A DNA stretch of 64,000 bases from Acestrorhynchus altus (lineage: Eukaryota; Chordata; Actinopteri; Characiformes; Acestrorhynchidae), in NCBI GenBank assembly GCA_034509495.1, contig CM067513.1, forward strand, positions 23,015,990-23,079,989. The letters are read 5' to 3'. The notes under the pieces were generated by a model. That model searched no databases. It was not told the origin of the DNA and saw only the letters and a list, made by a program, of their open reading frames with translations. Of this stretch, positions 10,338 to 20,745 are shown one piece after another (within the stretch, counting starts at the first letter, position 1; every line of letters begins with the position of its first letter). Position numbers and translations under genes: made by a program.

Positions 10338-10945
10338 TGACTCAGCCGTGGGACGAACTTCTATCCCTGGACACTTCCCTAAAATCCAATATATCCAAAA
10401 TATATTCATGTATAATGTCATGGGACAGACAATCTCTAATCAATGTTAAGAAGGCCTGGGAGGATGAGCTGGGTATGGTTTTTACAGACGAATGGTGGGA
10501 CAGGGCTGTAAATAAAATACGTTCTAGTGCACCCTGTGCTAGGCTTCAGCTAATTCAATTTAAGGTTCTGCACAGGGCTCACTGGTCTAAGAGTCCACTA
10601 TCTAAGATCTATCCCAATTCTGTTAATGATCAGTGTGATAGATGCTCGGCCTCACCTTGTAACTTAAGCCATATGGTTTTTTTTTCTCCTACTCTTCGCA
10701 AATTCTGGTCAGATTTTTTTGAAATTATGTCCAATTATGTACATAACAACATAGATGTTTCATCTTCTATAGCTTTATTTGGCATTAGCAATAATACATT
10801 ACTGATCACAAGGGCTCAGTCAGATATCCTCCTGTTCACATCTATATTAGCAAGACGTCGTACCCTTCTACTGTGGAAATCTGCATCAAAGGTTATGTGG
10901 TTTTTTTGTGGATGTGTGAATGGTTTTTGGGTATTTTGGGGTTAA
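10337..10945 (+). pseudogene. Tx1 copy A ORF2, C-terminal remnant
   Basis: Open frame with MTQPWDELLSLDTS, DEWWDRAVNK, FKVLHRAHWSK and the Cys-rich CDRCSASPCNLSH, i.e. the C-terminal region of the L1-type ORF2. It overlaps the preceding frame by one base, the mark of a frameshift. After LLLWKSAS it leaves the family sequence because of the second deletion and ends in 3'UTR-derived codons. Confidence 0.7.
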
Positions 10946-11044
10946 AATAAAAAATGGGGAGACATTGTTTTTGTTCTTTGTATATATCTGATATCTGTAT
11001 GTTGTACAAACTCTTCAATAAAAAATATATATAAAAAAAAAAAG

Positions 11045-11058
11045 GAAAGTGCTTTGCT
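11045..11058 (+). repeat. Target-site duplication of Tx1 copy A, right
   Basis: GAAAGTGCTTTGCT, repeated from 1277-1290. L2 sequence continues directly after it. Confidence 0.85.
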
Positions 11059-11238
11059 GTTCACTCAGAAAATATCCTTAGCTAGTAGAAAAGGCTAGAA
11101 TCTAGAGATTCTTCACCCTTAGATCCTGTTGAAAACTAATGTCTTTATGGAGTTAAATACTCTTGAAGCAGATGGATCTTCAGCCTGCTTTTGAAGACAG
11201 TGAGAGACTCAGCTGTTCGGACCCCTGGGGGAAGTTCA
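11059..11238 (-). mobile_element. L2-clade LINE, middle piece of the split copy
   Basis: Matches the uninterrupted relative at 52108-52291 base by base over blocks such as GGAGTTAAATACTC, TTGAAGACAGTGAG and GGGGAAGTTC. It ends at 11238, where the LTR retrotransposon begins. Confidence 0.8.
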
Positions 11239-11744
11239 TGGGTCTCAGCATTGTGCATTATTGTCTCTTGGCCTGTCTCTCTCGCTCTTTCTGCCTCCCT
11301 GCCTCTAGGTGGAGCTGTTCTGTGCTGCTGGGTGCCGTAGATGAGGCCCTTCCTGGAAGGAGAATAAAAAGGGAGGGAAACTCAAGAAAGAAGGCCCTAC
11401 TCCTCCATGCTTGTTTGTGAATTGTCATTGTTTGTGTGAAGACCTTGTTGTATGTTCACCAGAATAGTCAGTTGTGAAGTGTGTGTATTTCTGTGTGTGA
11501 CTTTTTGTAAATAATGGTATTATTTATATAATTGGTATCACTCTTGCCAGAAGGGGGTAAGTTCCATTTATGTTTGTAAATATCCTTTTTCTCCTGGTTT
11601 TGGGTTAGTTAGGTAATTTTTTTTTTGTCATTTTTTTGTGTCTTTTACTTTAGGGTAAGAGAGTTTTGGGTCTGGAATTAGTGTTGGGTTTTGTTTGTTG
11701 TTTTGGTGTTTGCTTAAAAACAACCCTTAGACTAGAACATAACA
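11239..11744 (+). repeat. 5' LTR of the Gmr1-like element
   Basis: Starts TGGGTCTCAG and ends CTAGAACATAACA. It contains a likely promoter/processing area (GAGAATAAAAAGGGAGGGAA) and aligns along its length with the 3' LTR, which is about 50 bp longer owing to a grown T-run and a block absent here. Confidence 0.88.
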
Positions 11745-11746
11745 AT

Positions 11747-11758
11747 TGGGGGCTCGTC
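11747..11758 (+). promoter_or_regulatory. Primer-binding site, tRNA-Pro type
   Basis: TGGGGGCTCGTC, two bases after the 5' LTR. It matches the first 12 bases of the tRNA-Pro primer site used by murine leukaemia virus-type retroelements. Confidence 0.75.
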
Positions 11759-11830
11759 ATAACATTTCTGGTTGTTGTCTTTTTTTTTTGTGGGGGCCGA
11801 GAGTGTGGTATAGTGTGTTGGGATTCAAAA

Positions 11831-12627
11831 TGGAGTTTAGCTTGGAGAAGTTTGTCTTGTCATCATCTGTGGAAGCTTTGGAGAAATGTAAGAAAGCTGA
11901 TTTGTTTGTGGGAGAGTTTTATAATGCGTCACTGCCCCACTCTGCTAGGAAGGCTGAGATGAGAGAGGTTACAATAAGTAAATTACATGAAGACCAAAGG
12001 TTGCCAGTTTCCCCTGATACAGGGATTTCTGACATGGTTGAGGCTGCTGCTTCACCTGGAGTGAGTGGTGCTGGTGTGGTCTTGAGTGAACTAGGTGTAT
12101 CTTCAGTGAGCATTCACCAGGCACACTAAAAGCATAGATCCAGTTATGGGTCTGCCTGTTGAGAGCCTCCTTACTGATTTGAGTATGGCAATCAAATTGA
12201 AGGAGTTGGATCTCACCATTAAGAAGCAGGAGTGAGAAACTCAACATTTGTGGGTTCGTGCTCTGGAATTAGAGGTGAAAAATCGAAGTTCCTCCTCTAG
12301 CATGCCTACTACACGGTCTTCTAACTTTGATATAAGTAGACAGTGCCTCCATTCAGGGAGACTAAGGTTGACTCTTATTTCACTGCCTTTGAACGAATGG
12401 CATCGACTTTGCATTGGCCGAAAAACATGTGGTCCTTAATTCTCCAGTGTAAACTTGTTGGTAAGGCACAAGAGGTCTGTTCCTCCCTTACTGTAGAACA
12501 AAGCCTTGAGTATGACATTGTAAATGCTTCTATCCTCCGAGCATATGAGTTGGTGCCTGAGGCCTACCGTCAGCGGTATCGGTCTCACCAGAAGTCAAAG
12601 GATCAGACTTTTGTTGAGTTTGCTTGA
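11831..12627 (+). pseudogene. gag of the Gmr1-like element, broken
   Basis: The first part starts MEFSLEKFVLSSSVEALEKC in frame 11746-12129, the usual N-terminus of fish Gypsy gag. After a frame change the capsid continues at 12343-12627 with PPFRETKVDSYFTAFERMA, MWSLILQCKLVGKAQEV and SILRAYELVPEAYRQRYR, the SCAN-like capsid fold of this group. Frameshifts near 12130 and 12620 break it. Confidence 0.7.
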
Positions 12628-12996
12628 AAAAAACAGCTTTGCTTGAAAAATGGTCAACTGATTCCAAAGTAACTACTTTTGCCCAGTTAAAAGAACTGGT
12701 TTTGCTGGAAGACTTAAATCTATGTGCCTGAAGCCATTGTATTTCACTTAAATGAGAGGAAAAAAAAAGTGTCCAAACTGCCTGAAGCAGCTGTCTTGAC
12801 AGACGAATTTGTCTTGACACACAAAATGGTATTCCCTTCAGTGACTGCCTCCTTGCATGCAGGTAATGGTAAGGGCAGGAGAAGTCCGGTAGGTTGGTCC
12901 TGTACATCTCATATCATTTAAAAAAGATCACCAAGACTAGAGAGATCCCCTCCCAAGTTTACTGGTGAGTCCTCATCCACTTCTGAGAAGCGTGTC

Positions 12997-13038
12997 TGTT
13001 TTTATTGTAGACAACCAGGTCGCTTGATTGCAGACTGT
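12997..13038 (+). other. gag zinc knuckle with lost histidine
   Basis: Reads CFYCRQPGRLIADC, i.e. Cys-X2-Cys-X4-(His)-X4-Cys with Arg (CGC at 13021-13023) in place of His. It lies in an open stretch that continues into the protease frame. Confidence 0.7.
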
Positions 13039-13605
13039 ACTGAATGGAACAAGAGAAAAGGCAAACCAAAAGCTGTAGCTTGTATGTCCACCATCAGTGC
13101 TAGTGCTCCTCAGATGGTACAGAGGCAGGACAAACATGATTCCACCTTCCAACCCTTCATATTAGATGGTCATGTTTCCCTCTCTGAAACATATCAGTGT
13201 TGTGTACCTGTTAAGATCCTGCATGATACAGGAGCTGCTCAGTCTTTTATTTCAAGTACTGTTCTTGATTTTGGCGAACAAACCTTTTGTGGCTCCTCTG
13301 TGGTGGTATGTGGGCTTGAGCAGATCCCTGTAAGTGTGCAATTGCATCATATTTATTTACATTCCGACTTGGTCAGTGGAGTGGTTTGGATAGCGGTGAG
13401 AACGAAGTTACCAGTTGAAGGGGTAGATGTAATTTTGGGTAATGACCTTGCTGGTGGAAAGGTGTTTCCCCTCCCTGAGGTTGTGGCTGACCCCACTCTG
13501 AATGAGTTGGATGAACTGCAGCAGGAATTTCTTTCTGTTTTTTCTGTGTGGCTACCTGATCCCAAAACTCTAAGAAGGAAGAAGAAATTGACTTTAGCAA
13601 CTTAA
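13024..13605 (+). pseudogene. Aspartic protease of the Gmr1-like element (remnant frame, 193 codons)
   Basis: A retropepsin-type protease frame that would cleave the polyprotein. Active-site motif ILHDTGAAQSFIS is seen at about residues 64-76, followed by VVVCGLEQIPV and the ending VDVILGNDLAGGKVFP, all usual for Ty3/Gypsy proteases. Both the DTGA and ILGNDL parts are kept. The frame ends at 13605, before the integrase. Confidence 0.78.
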
Positions 13606-13725
13606 GCAAGTGTTAAAATTAAGATGAGTCTCCAACTTCTCCTCTAGATGCCTTTGAATGCAAACTGGGCCAGGCTTCTGATGACTGTTTTCAAATGTAT
13701 TGGAAGTGGACCCCTCTCTTTCTAA

Positions 13726-14400
13726 ATGCAGGTCTGCAGTGGTAGACTCTGTACAAGTTTCTGTGCTCCTGTTGCTTTTTATTTGCATGACAGTGTTTTA
13801 ATGAGGAAGTGGTCACCCTCTACCGAGTCAAGTGATTGGAACAGTGTTAATCAAGTTGTTGTACCTGAACAGTACAGGGCTTTTGTACTAAACTTAGCAC
13901 ATGACCATGTGATGGCTGGACATATAGGCATTAATAAAACCTATAAGCATATTCTGCAGGATTTCTTTTGGCCAGGTCTTAAGGCTGATGTGGTAAAGTA
14001 CTGTAACTCATGCCATGTATGTCAAGTTGCTGGGAAACCAAATCAGAGCATTCCCCATGCTCCTCTATGTCCAGTACCTGCTGTTGGTGAGCCTTTTGAA
14101 CATTTGTTGTTGGACTGTGTTGGTCCTCTCCCTAAGACTAAAAGTGGTAACCAGTATTTACTTACCATAATGTCTGTCTACCTGTTTTCCTGATGCCTTC
14201 CCACTGCGTACTATTACTGCCAAGTCAGTTTCTAGAGCACTTGTATGTTTTTGCTATGTGTTTGGGTTGCCAAAAACAATTCAAACAGACAAGGGAACAA
14301 ACTTTACTGCAAAGTTGTTTGCCCAAGTGCTTCACCAACTGAATGTTGAGCATAAAACCTCCTCTGCCTTCCACCCTGTCTCAAGGAGCTCTTGAGGTTT
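13726..14400 (+). pseudogene. Integrase of the Gmr1-like element, upstream of the reverse transcriptase, broken
   Basis: The open frame 13726-14193 holds the HHCC zinc-binding domain (LAHDHVMAGHIGINKTY, FFWPGLKADVVKYC, CNSCHVCQ) and the first catalytic Asp block (LLLDCVGPLPKTKSGNQYLL). After a frameshift the second Asp block follows (FGLPKTIQTDKGTNFTAKLF, about 14260-14320). The third, Glu-bearing block (QGALE) survives only in another frame near 14385. The domain sits about 1 kb before the reverse transcriptase, opposite to ordinary Ty3/Gypsy elements. Confidence 0.82.
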
Positions 14401-14921
14401 CATCAAACCCTAAAAACCTCAGCTGAGCATTTTTTGTCTTGAAATTGGGAAAGACTGGGATGAGGGGTTGCCTCTCCTAATGTTTGCTGTCTGAGAAGTT
14501 GTGTAAGAGTCAACTGGCTTCATCCCTGCTCAACTAGTATTTGCACATACAGTGTGTGTGGTCCCATAAAACTGTTGAAAGGTCAGACTTTGGGTGAAAA
14601 AGGTGCTCTGCAAACCAGTTTGGTAGACTATGCTGGCAAATTCTGTGAAAGGCTCCATAAAGCATGCGAGGTTGCTCAGAAATCCCTTTTGTCTGCACAG
14701 TCTTCCATGAAGACACGTTTTGATACAGGCAGTGCAGCGGGAGTTCAAGCCCCATGACTGAGTTTTAGTTTTGTTGCCCGTGTCTGATTCTACCTTACAC
14801 ACCAAGTTCTCAGGTCCATATGAGGTGGTTAAGAAATTGAGTGAAGTCAATTATGCAGTCTCTACCCCTGACCATAAACGACAGCGCCGTGTATGCCACA
14901 TCAATATGCTAAAACCATATT

Positions 14922-15865
14922 TTGTTCATGAACAGCATATGTCATAAACCAGAAGAATTGTCTGCTCTAGTCTCTGTGGTACCTGAAACAAAAAGTGTAG
15001 CTGATGATGAATTAATGCAATCCTCTGTTTCTGTTCTGTCTGCCAATCTTCAGAACTCCGAGTTGCTGTCCACCATTGATTCACACCTGCAACATCTCCC
15101 TGAAGATGCTCATGCTGACTTAAAGGTGCTGTTTCAACAGTTTCCAAATCTGTTCACAGATGTACCACGGCGAACCAGTGTACTTAAACATGACATTAAT
15201 GTTGTGAATAGTGTTCCAGTTAAGCAGAATTACTAGAGAGTGAATCCCACAAAACGTGGTGTTATGCAGTCTGAGGTAGTGTACCTGGTTAAGCATAGGT
15301 TAGCATCTCCAAGCTCTAGCTCGTGGAGTTCCCCTAGTCTCTTGACTCCAAAACCAGATGGAACCTTCCGTTTCTGTACAGATTACAGAAAGGTGAATGC
15401 TCTCACTGTCCCTGATTTCTTTCCTTTGCCTCGAATTGAGGATTGTATTGATAACATTGGAACAGCTACATTTGTAACAACTTGATTTGCTCAAAGGTTA
15501 CTGACAAGTCCCTTTAACTGACTGTGCTTCTTGGATTTCTGCCTTTGTGACCCCCAGATTCCTTCATGCAATACTCAGTTATGGCTTTTGGGATGCGCAA
15601 CGCACCAGCTACTTTCCAGAGGCTAATGAGTTGTGTACTCCAGTCTGTGCCCAACTCTGCTGCCTACCTTGATCTTGTCGTTTATGCATCAACATGGCCT
15701 GAGCATGTTCACACGTTACACACAGTTTTTGAGCGTTTAGACCAAGCCTCCTTGACCTTGAACCTAGCTAAATGTGAATTTGGGAAAGCTACTGTGCTGT
15801 ATTTGGGCAGAGAGGTAGGTCAGGGTGAAGTCCGGACCCCAACAGAAAGTGAAGGCTGTTCTTGA
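14922..15865 (+). pseudogene. Reverse transcriptase of the Gmr1-like element, broken, catalytic Asp missing
   Basis: A lead-in frame (14922-15236) is followed by a stop and by the frame 15240-15485 with SPSLLTPKPDGTFRFCTDYRK and LPRIEDCIDNIG. A further stop and frame change lead to 15566-15865 with MAFGMRNAPATFQRLMSCVL and the catalytic region. That region reads AYLDLVVYAS (15665-15676): one codon of the expected YLDD box is gone. It continues LNLAKCEFGKATVLYLG, the usual end of the Gypsy reverse transcriptase. Confidence 0.82.
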
Positions 15866-16430
15866 CAACCCTGTTCCACATACTAGACATGGATTGCGCA
15901 GATTTTTAGGAATGGCTGGTTACTATCGCTCATTCTGTAAAAATTTCTCTGTTGTGGTTTTTCCATTGACAAATTTGCTCAGGGGTCATGTTATCTTTGT
16001 CTGGACCAGTGATTGTCAAAGAGCTTTTGGCAATGTGAAAGCTCTGTTGTGTAGTGCTCCAGTCCTTTCTGCACCTGAAGTGGATGCATGTGATACCGGG
16101 GCAGGTGCTGTGTTGCTTCAGGATGACAGCCGAGGGGTTTTTATTCCAAGAAGTTCAATGATTAACAAATCCGCTATAGTAATATTGAGAAGGAAACATT
16201 GACATTACTTCTGGCTCTGCAACAGTTTGAGGTCTACCTCAATTCACATGCCAGTCCTACCATTGTCTACAGATCACAACCCTCTTGTTTTCCTTTCTCG
16301 GCTGTGCAATAAAAATCAATGTTTAATGCGGTGGGCCCTACTCCTTCAACCTTTCCACATAGTTATTGAGCACAAAAAGGGCTCTAACAATGTTGTAGCA
16401 GATGCATTTTCGCGTTCTTTTGCCACTCGC
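15825..16430 (+). pseudogene. RNase H of the Gmr1-like element, broken
   Basis: The frame 15825-16202 begins with the connection typical for Gypsy (LRRFLGMAGYYRSFCKNFS, PLTNLLRG, WTSDCQRAFGNVK) and the RNase H start (CDTGAGAVLLQDD). The remainder, to about 16430, is shifted and ends near HKKGSNNVVADAFSR, the normal C-terminal motif of the domain. Confidence 0.78.
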
Positions 16431-16436
16431 CTAGTT

Positions 16437-16461
16437 TTTTTTGGTGGGGGTGGGGGGGTTA
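16437..16461 (+). other. Polypurine tract before the 3' LTR
   Basis: A G-rich run (GGTGGGGGTGGGGGGG) directly precedes the 3' LTR start TGGGTCTCAG; it marks where plus-strand synthesis would be primed. Confidence 0.7.
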
Positions 16462-17019
16462 TGGGTCTCAGTTTTGTGCGTTATTGTCCCTTGGCCTGTC
16501 TCTCTCTCTTTCTGCCTTCCTGTCTCTAGATAGAGCTGTTCTGTGCTGCTGGGTGCCGTAGATGAGGCCCTTCCTGGAAGGAGAATAAAAAGGGAGGGAA
16601 ACAAGACAGAAGGCCCTGCTCTTCCATGCTTGTTTGTGAATTGTCATTGTTTGTGTGGCTTTGTGTGACGACCTTGTTAAATGTTCGCCAGAATAGTCAG
16701 TTGTGAAGTATGTGTATTTCCATGTGTGACTTTTTGTAAATAATGGCTATATTGGTATCACTCTTGCCAGAAGGGGGTAAGTGCCATTAACGTTTGTAAA
16801 TATCCTTTTTCTCCTGGTTTTGAGTTAGTTAGGGAGTTAGGTTAGTTTTTTTTTTTTTTTTTTTTTTTTTCATTCATTTTGTGTCTTACTTTAGGGTAAG
16901 AGAGTTTTGGGTCTGGATTAGTGTTGGGTTTTGTTTGTTTTGGTGTTTGCTTACCCCTGGAGAAATGGCTCTTTTGTCACATTCTTTTTAAAAAACAACC
17001 CTTAGACTAGAACGTAACA
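16462..17019 (+). repeat. 3' LTR of the Gmr1-like element
   Basis: Starts TGGGTCTCAG and ends CTAGAACGTAACA, matching 11239-11744. Differences from the 5' LTR: a longer T-run near 16850 and an extra block with CCCCTGGAGAAATGG near 16956. Confidence 0.88.
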
Positions 17020-17530
17020 CCATCATGTATGGAGGTGCCGGTCCATTTTTGACTTTGTAGGCCAGCAACAATGTTTTGAATCTGATGTGGGCAGCTACAG
17101 GAACCCAATGAAGGGAACACAGAAGAGGAATTACATGACTGAATTTGGAGACATTGAAGACAAGCCGTGCTATTGAATTCAGGATGAGTTGCAAGTGTTT
17201 GATGGTCTGCATAGGAAGGCCAGATAGTAGGGAGTTGCAGTAGTGTAGTCTTGAAATGACGAGACTGAACAAGCACCTGAGTGCCCTTTCTAGACAGAAA
17301 AGGTCAAATTCTCCTGATGTTGTAAAGCAGAAATCTGCATGACTGTGTCAGGTTTGCAACATGAGCTGAAAATGATAATTGTCATCTACAACTACACCAA
17401 GGCTCTGTGCTTCTACAGATGGAGTTACCAGTGATTTCTCAAGAAGAACGGTGAGATCAGGATGAGGACCAGTGGTTCCAGGAATTAATAGTAGTTCAGT
17501 CTTGCTGGGGTTAGTATTTTAAGGGTATAA
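17020..17530 (-). mobile_element. L2-clade LINE, 5' piece of the split copy (reverse-transcriptase C-terminal region)
   Basis: On the minus strand this reads the end of an L2-clade reverse-transcriptase protein in a decayed frame: LVISRLHYCNSLLSGLP, LHWVPVAAHIRFKTLLLAYK and NGPAPPYMM. The last two phrases recur in the relative at 52199-52531. The L2 starts (5'-truncated) near 17530; about 134 bp expected between 11238 and 17020 are absent. Confidence 0.8.
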
Positions 17531-18779
<1,249 letters not shown>

Positions 18780-18799
18780 ATATTTTTTTTTTTTTTTTT

Positions 18800-19714
18800 G
18801 CCTCTCTCCTTTCGATATCTTTTCAATTTTAATGGATTTGTCTTTTCCAACATACTTTTTTGCTGTTCCGGTTCATAAAACAGATTTCTGTATGATTTCA
18901 TTATGAATCAAAACATTCTCCTGAAGCATTTTTTTTTTCCGGAAGCTAAAATCAATGAGTGAAATTCACAGACGATACTACTGGCTTGAAAAATAGTTTG
19001 AAATGATTTAGCTGGATACTGGGTTCCATCAACATACTTTTCTATCAATATCTATATTTTAAATAACTTTTCCCAACATAAAGTTTTGCTGTCCTGGTTA
19101 ATTAAACATGCCCTCTATTTTTTTCACTGTTGGCATCTTAGTTTATTCACCTGATCTCTCAGTATCTATTTGGAAATTTTTAAATATTCAGCTGTTTAGC
19201 TTTGTTTGTATCCTTTTTATCAAACTGGTTTTTAACTGTGAAATCCTAACAGCGTCGCCGACCTTAAACTTGAAGCATAGTTTATTGGCAAACAACCCAT
19301 ACAAGGTTCCTACAAACTTTGAAGGATTTGATTAATTGATAGATAGATAGATAGATATGACAAATGTTTACATTATTTTCCATTAAAAATGTCAGTCTGA
19401 TTATCAACATTGAAACTTTTATTTCCCAATTTTAAAACAGACATTTGGTTACATGGGTAAAGAAACATAATAAATGACTAGATCTATATTCAAAATATGA
19501 TTAAAACATATGTGATAAAATAGAATATTGTTACAGTTCACAAAAGAACATCTTACAAACTCATTTTTCTTTTCTAGCTCTAAAACCCTAGATAGGTCTT
19601 GGTTCAACAGTATTGAGACTGTCTGTGCCCTGAACTAAAGCTAAAAAAATAAAAACAGCCTGTCTTAAAAACTTAATCAATATCCAAACTTCATATTTAA
19701 ATTATAAAAGTAAC
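18800..19714. other. Intergenic AT-rich stretch
   Basis: No gene recognised. A short GATA tetranucleotide run (about five units) lies at 19336-19358. Confidence 0.4.
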
Positions 19715-19865
19715 ACCTCAAATCTAAATTTTGGTCTACTCAATATAAGATCACTCAGTTCAAAGGAGGTCGTTGTGAATGAAATTATAAATGATCAGAA
19801 GCTCAATGTTTTGTGCCTCAATGAAACTTGGATTAGATCTGATGAATGCCTGGCACTAAATTGAC
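19715..19865 (+). mobile_element. L2-type LINE, endonuclease fragment
   Basis: Reads in one frame as NIRSLSSKEVVVNEI, INDQKLNVLCLNETWIRSDE: the first conserved endonuclease blocks of an L2-clade LINE. It breaks off at about 19865 and the same LINE family resumes at 20746. Confidence 0.7.
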
Positions 19866-20745
19866 TTCTACTCTTGGCTCTCAGCGAAGGCGGTCACACT
19901 TTCCTCCCTCTCCTCCCTTATCTCTCCTGCTTAGCTCTTCAGTCTTGTCCACTACTGTCTCACTTGGGAGGCTCGCTCAGCGCTGTTCTTCTAAACTAAA
20001 TTATGGATTTAATCAACTGGTCTCTCTGCAATTGACACCATCTTCTCAACGAGAAGTCTGGGTTAGGGGTAACCTGAGTGTTCTGGCAGGACATATGCGG
20101 CTGGAGAGATGGAGGGATGTGTCTGTCAGTCGAGGATGTTGAGGATATTTTTGTATTTGGAGCCGTGATTGCAGGTGTTTTGCCGATTGGACTAGGCACT
20201 GCACTGACGTATCGTCAAGTTAGAGAAATGAGGGCAGCTGTCAAAAGCCCCTTTAAGTTGCCTGAGATGATTGAGGTGGTGGGCAGGGCTGTTGGTCCCC
20301 TATCAGCTCTGACCTTAGCAGTTGCTGGAAAGTTTCCCCCTGAGGACGATGCTCTGGGACACTACTCTGGCTGGCTGCTCAAGGCTGTTTTCAGGTGCTT
20401 GCTGAGTTTTGTTGTCTGCGAACTGAGACATTGTCTCCATGGGGACTGCTGGAATTCAGCTTTGACTCCTGGGTAGGGTGCTTTCTTCAGGAGGCCCAAG
20501 GCCTTCAAGCTTTTCTTCCTCTGTCTGTGTTGAATTATGTGTGTTTTAAGTGCTTGGATGCTGGAACATAGTCTGGGTGTTTTATTTTTATTTTTTTCTC
20601 CGTTCCTTCCTTACCTCATGTATACTGCTATTGTTTTTCCAATGAATTCCTTCCGGTTGAATGAACGCTGTGCACATTTGGCTGCCGCTGCTCTCCAGCG
20701 TTTGTTGTTTTGTATTTTGTACAGTGTCCTTGAGTGTTGAGAGGC
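19866..20745 (+). mobile_element. Unclassified repeat inserted in the L2 copy, with a 132-codon open frame
   Basis: This block separates the L2 endonuclease from its reverse transcriptase and is unrelated to either. It ends GTGTCCTTGAGTGTTGAG, a tail that recurs with an attached AATAAA at 43062-43115, which suggests the 3' end of a retroposed unit. The frame 20078-20476 (132 aa) includes SVEDVEDIFVFGAVIAG and a hydrophobic stretch at residues 24-45 that could be a membrane helix, followed by a basic YRQVREMRAAVK. I do not recognise the protein. Confidence 0.45.

Larger units (their letters stand above)
8169..11044 (+). mobile_element. L1/Tx1 LINE copy A, 3' part (ORF2 with internal deletions, 3' end)
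   Basis: Continues copy A after the interruption: spacer, ORF2 (from about 8873), 3'UTR and the tail AATAAAAAATATATATAAAA ending at 11044, followed by the target duplication GAAAGTGCTTTGCT. Compared with copy B two pieces are missing. One removes the reverse-transcriptase core (copy B about 4945-3360): the frame jumps at about 10216 from LKLEEIV straight to FSSFTQLACDYDLP. The other removes the last part of ORF2 near 10890. Copy A is thus a deletion derivative that cannot move by itself. Confidence 0.85.
11239..17019 (+). mobile_element. Ty3/Gypsy LTR retrotransposon of Gmr1 type (integrase before reverse transcriptase)
   Basis: A 5.8-kb element with two LTRs (11239-11744 and 16462-17019, both TG...CA), a primer-binding site directly after the 5' LTR and a G-rich polypurine tract before the 3' LTR. 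The proteins run gag (SCAN-like capsid, zinc knuckle), protease, integrase, reverse transcriptase, RNase H. Normal Ty3/Gypsy order is reverse transcriptase, RNase H, integrase; the inverted order is known from Gmr1-like elements, the group from whose capsid the vertebrate SCAN domain is thought to derive. Many frameshifts and stops make it dead. No matching target-site duplication is seen at its ends. Confidence 0.88.
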
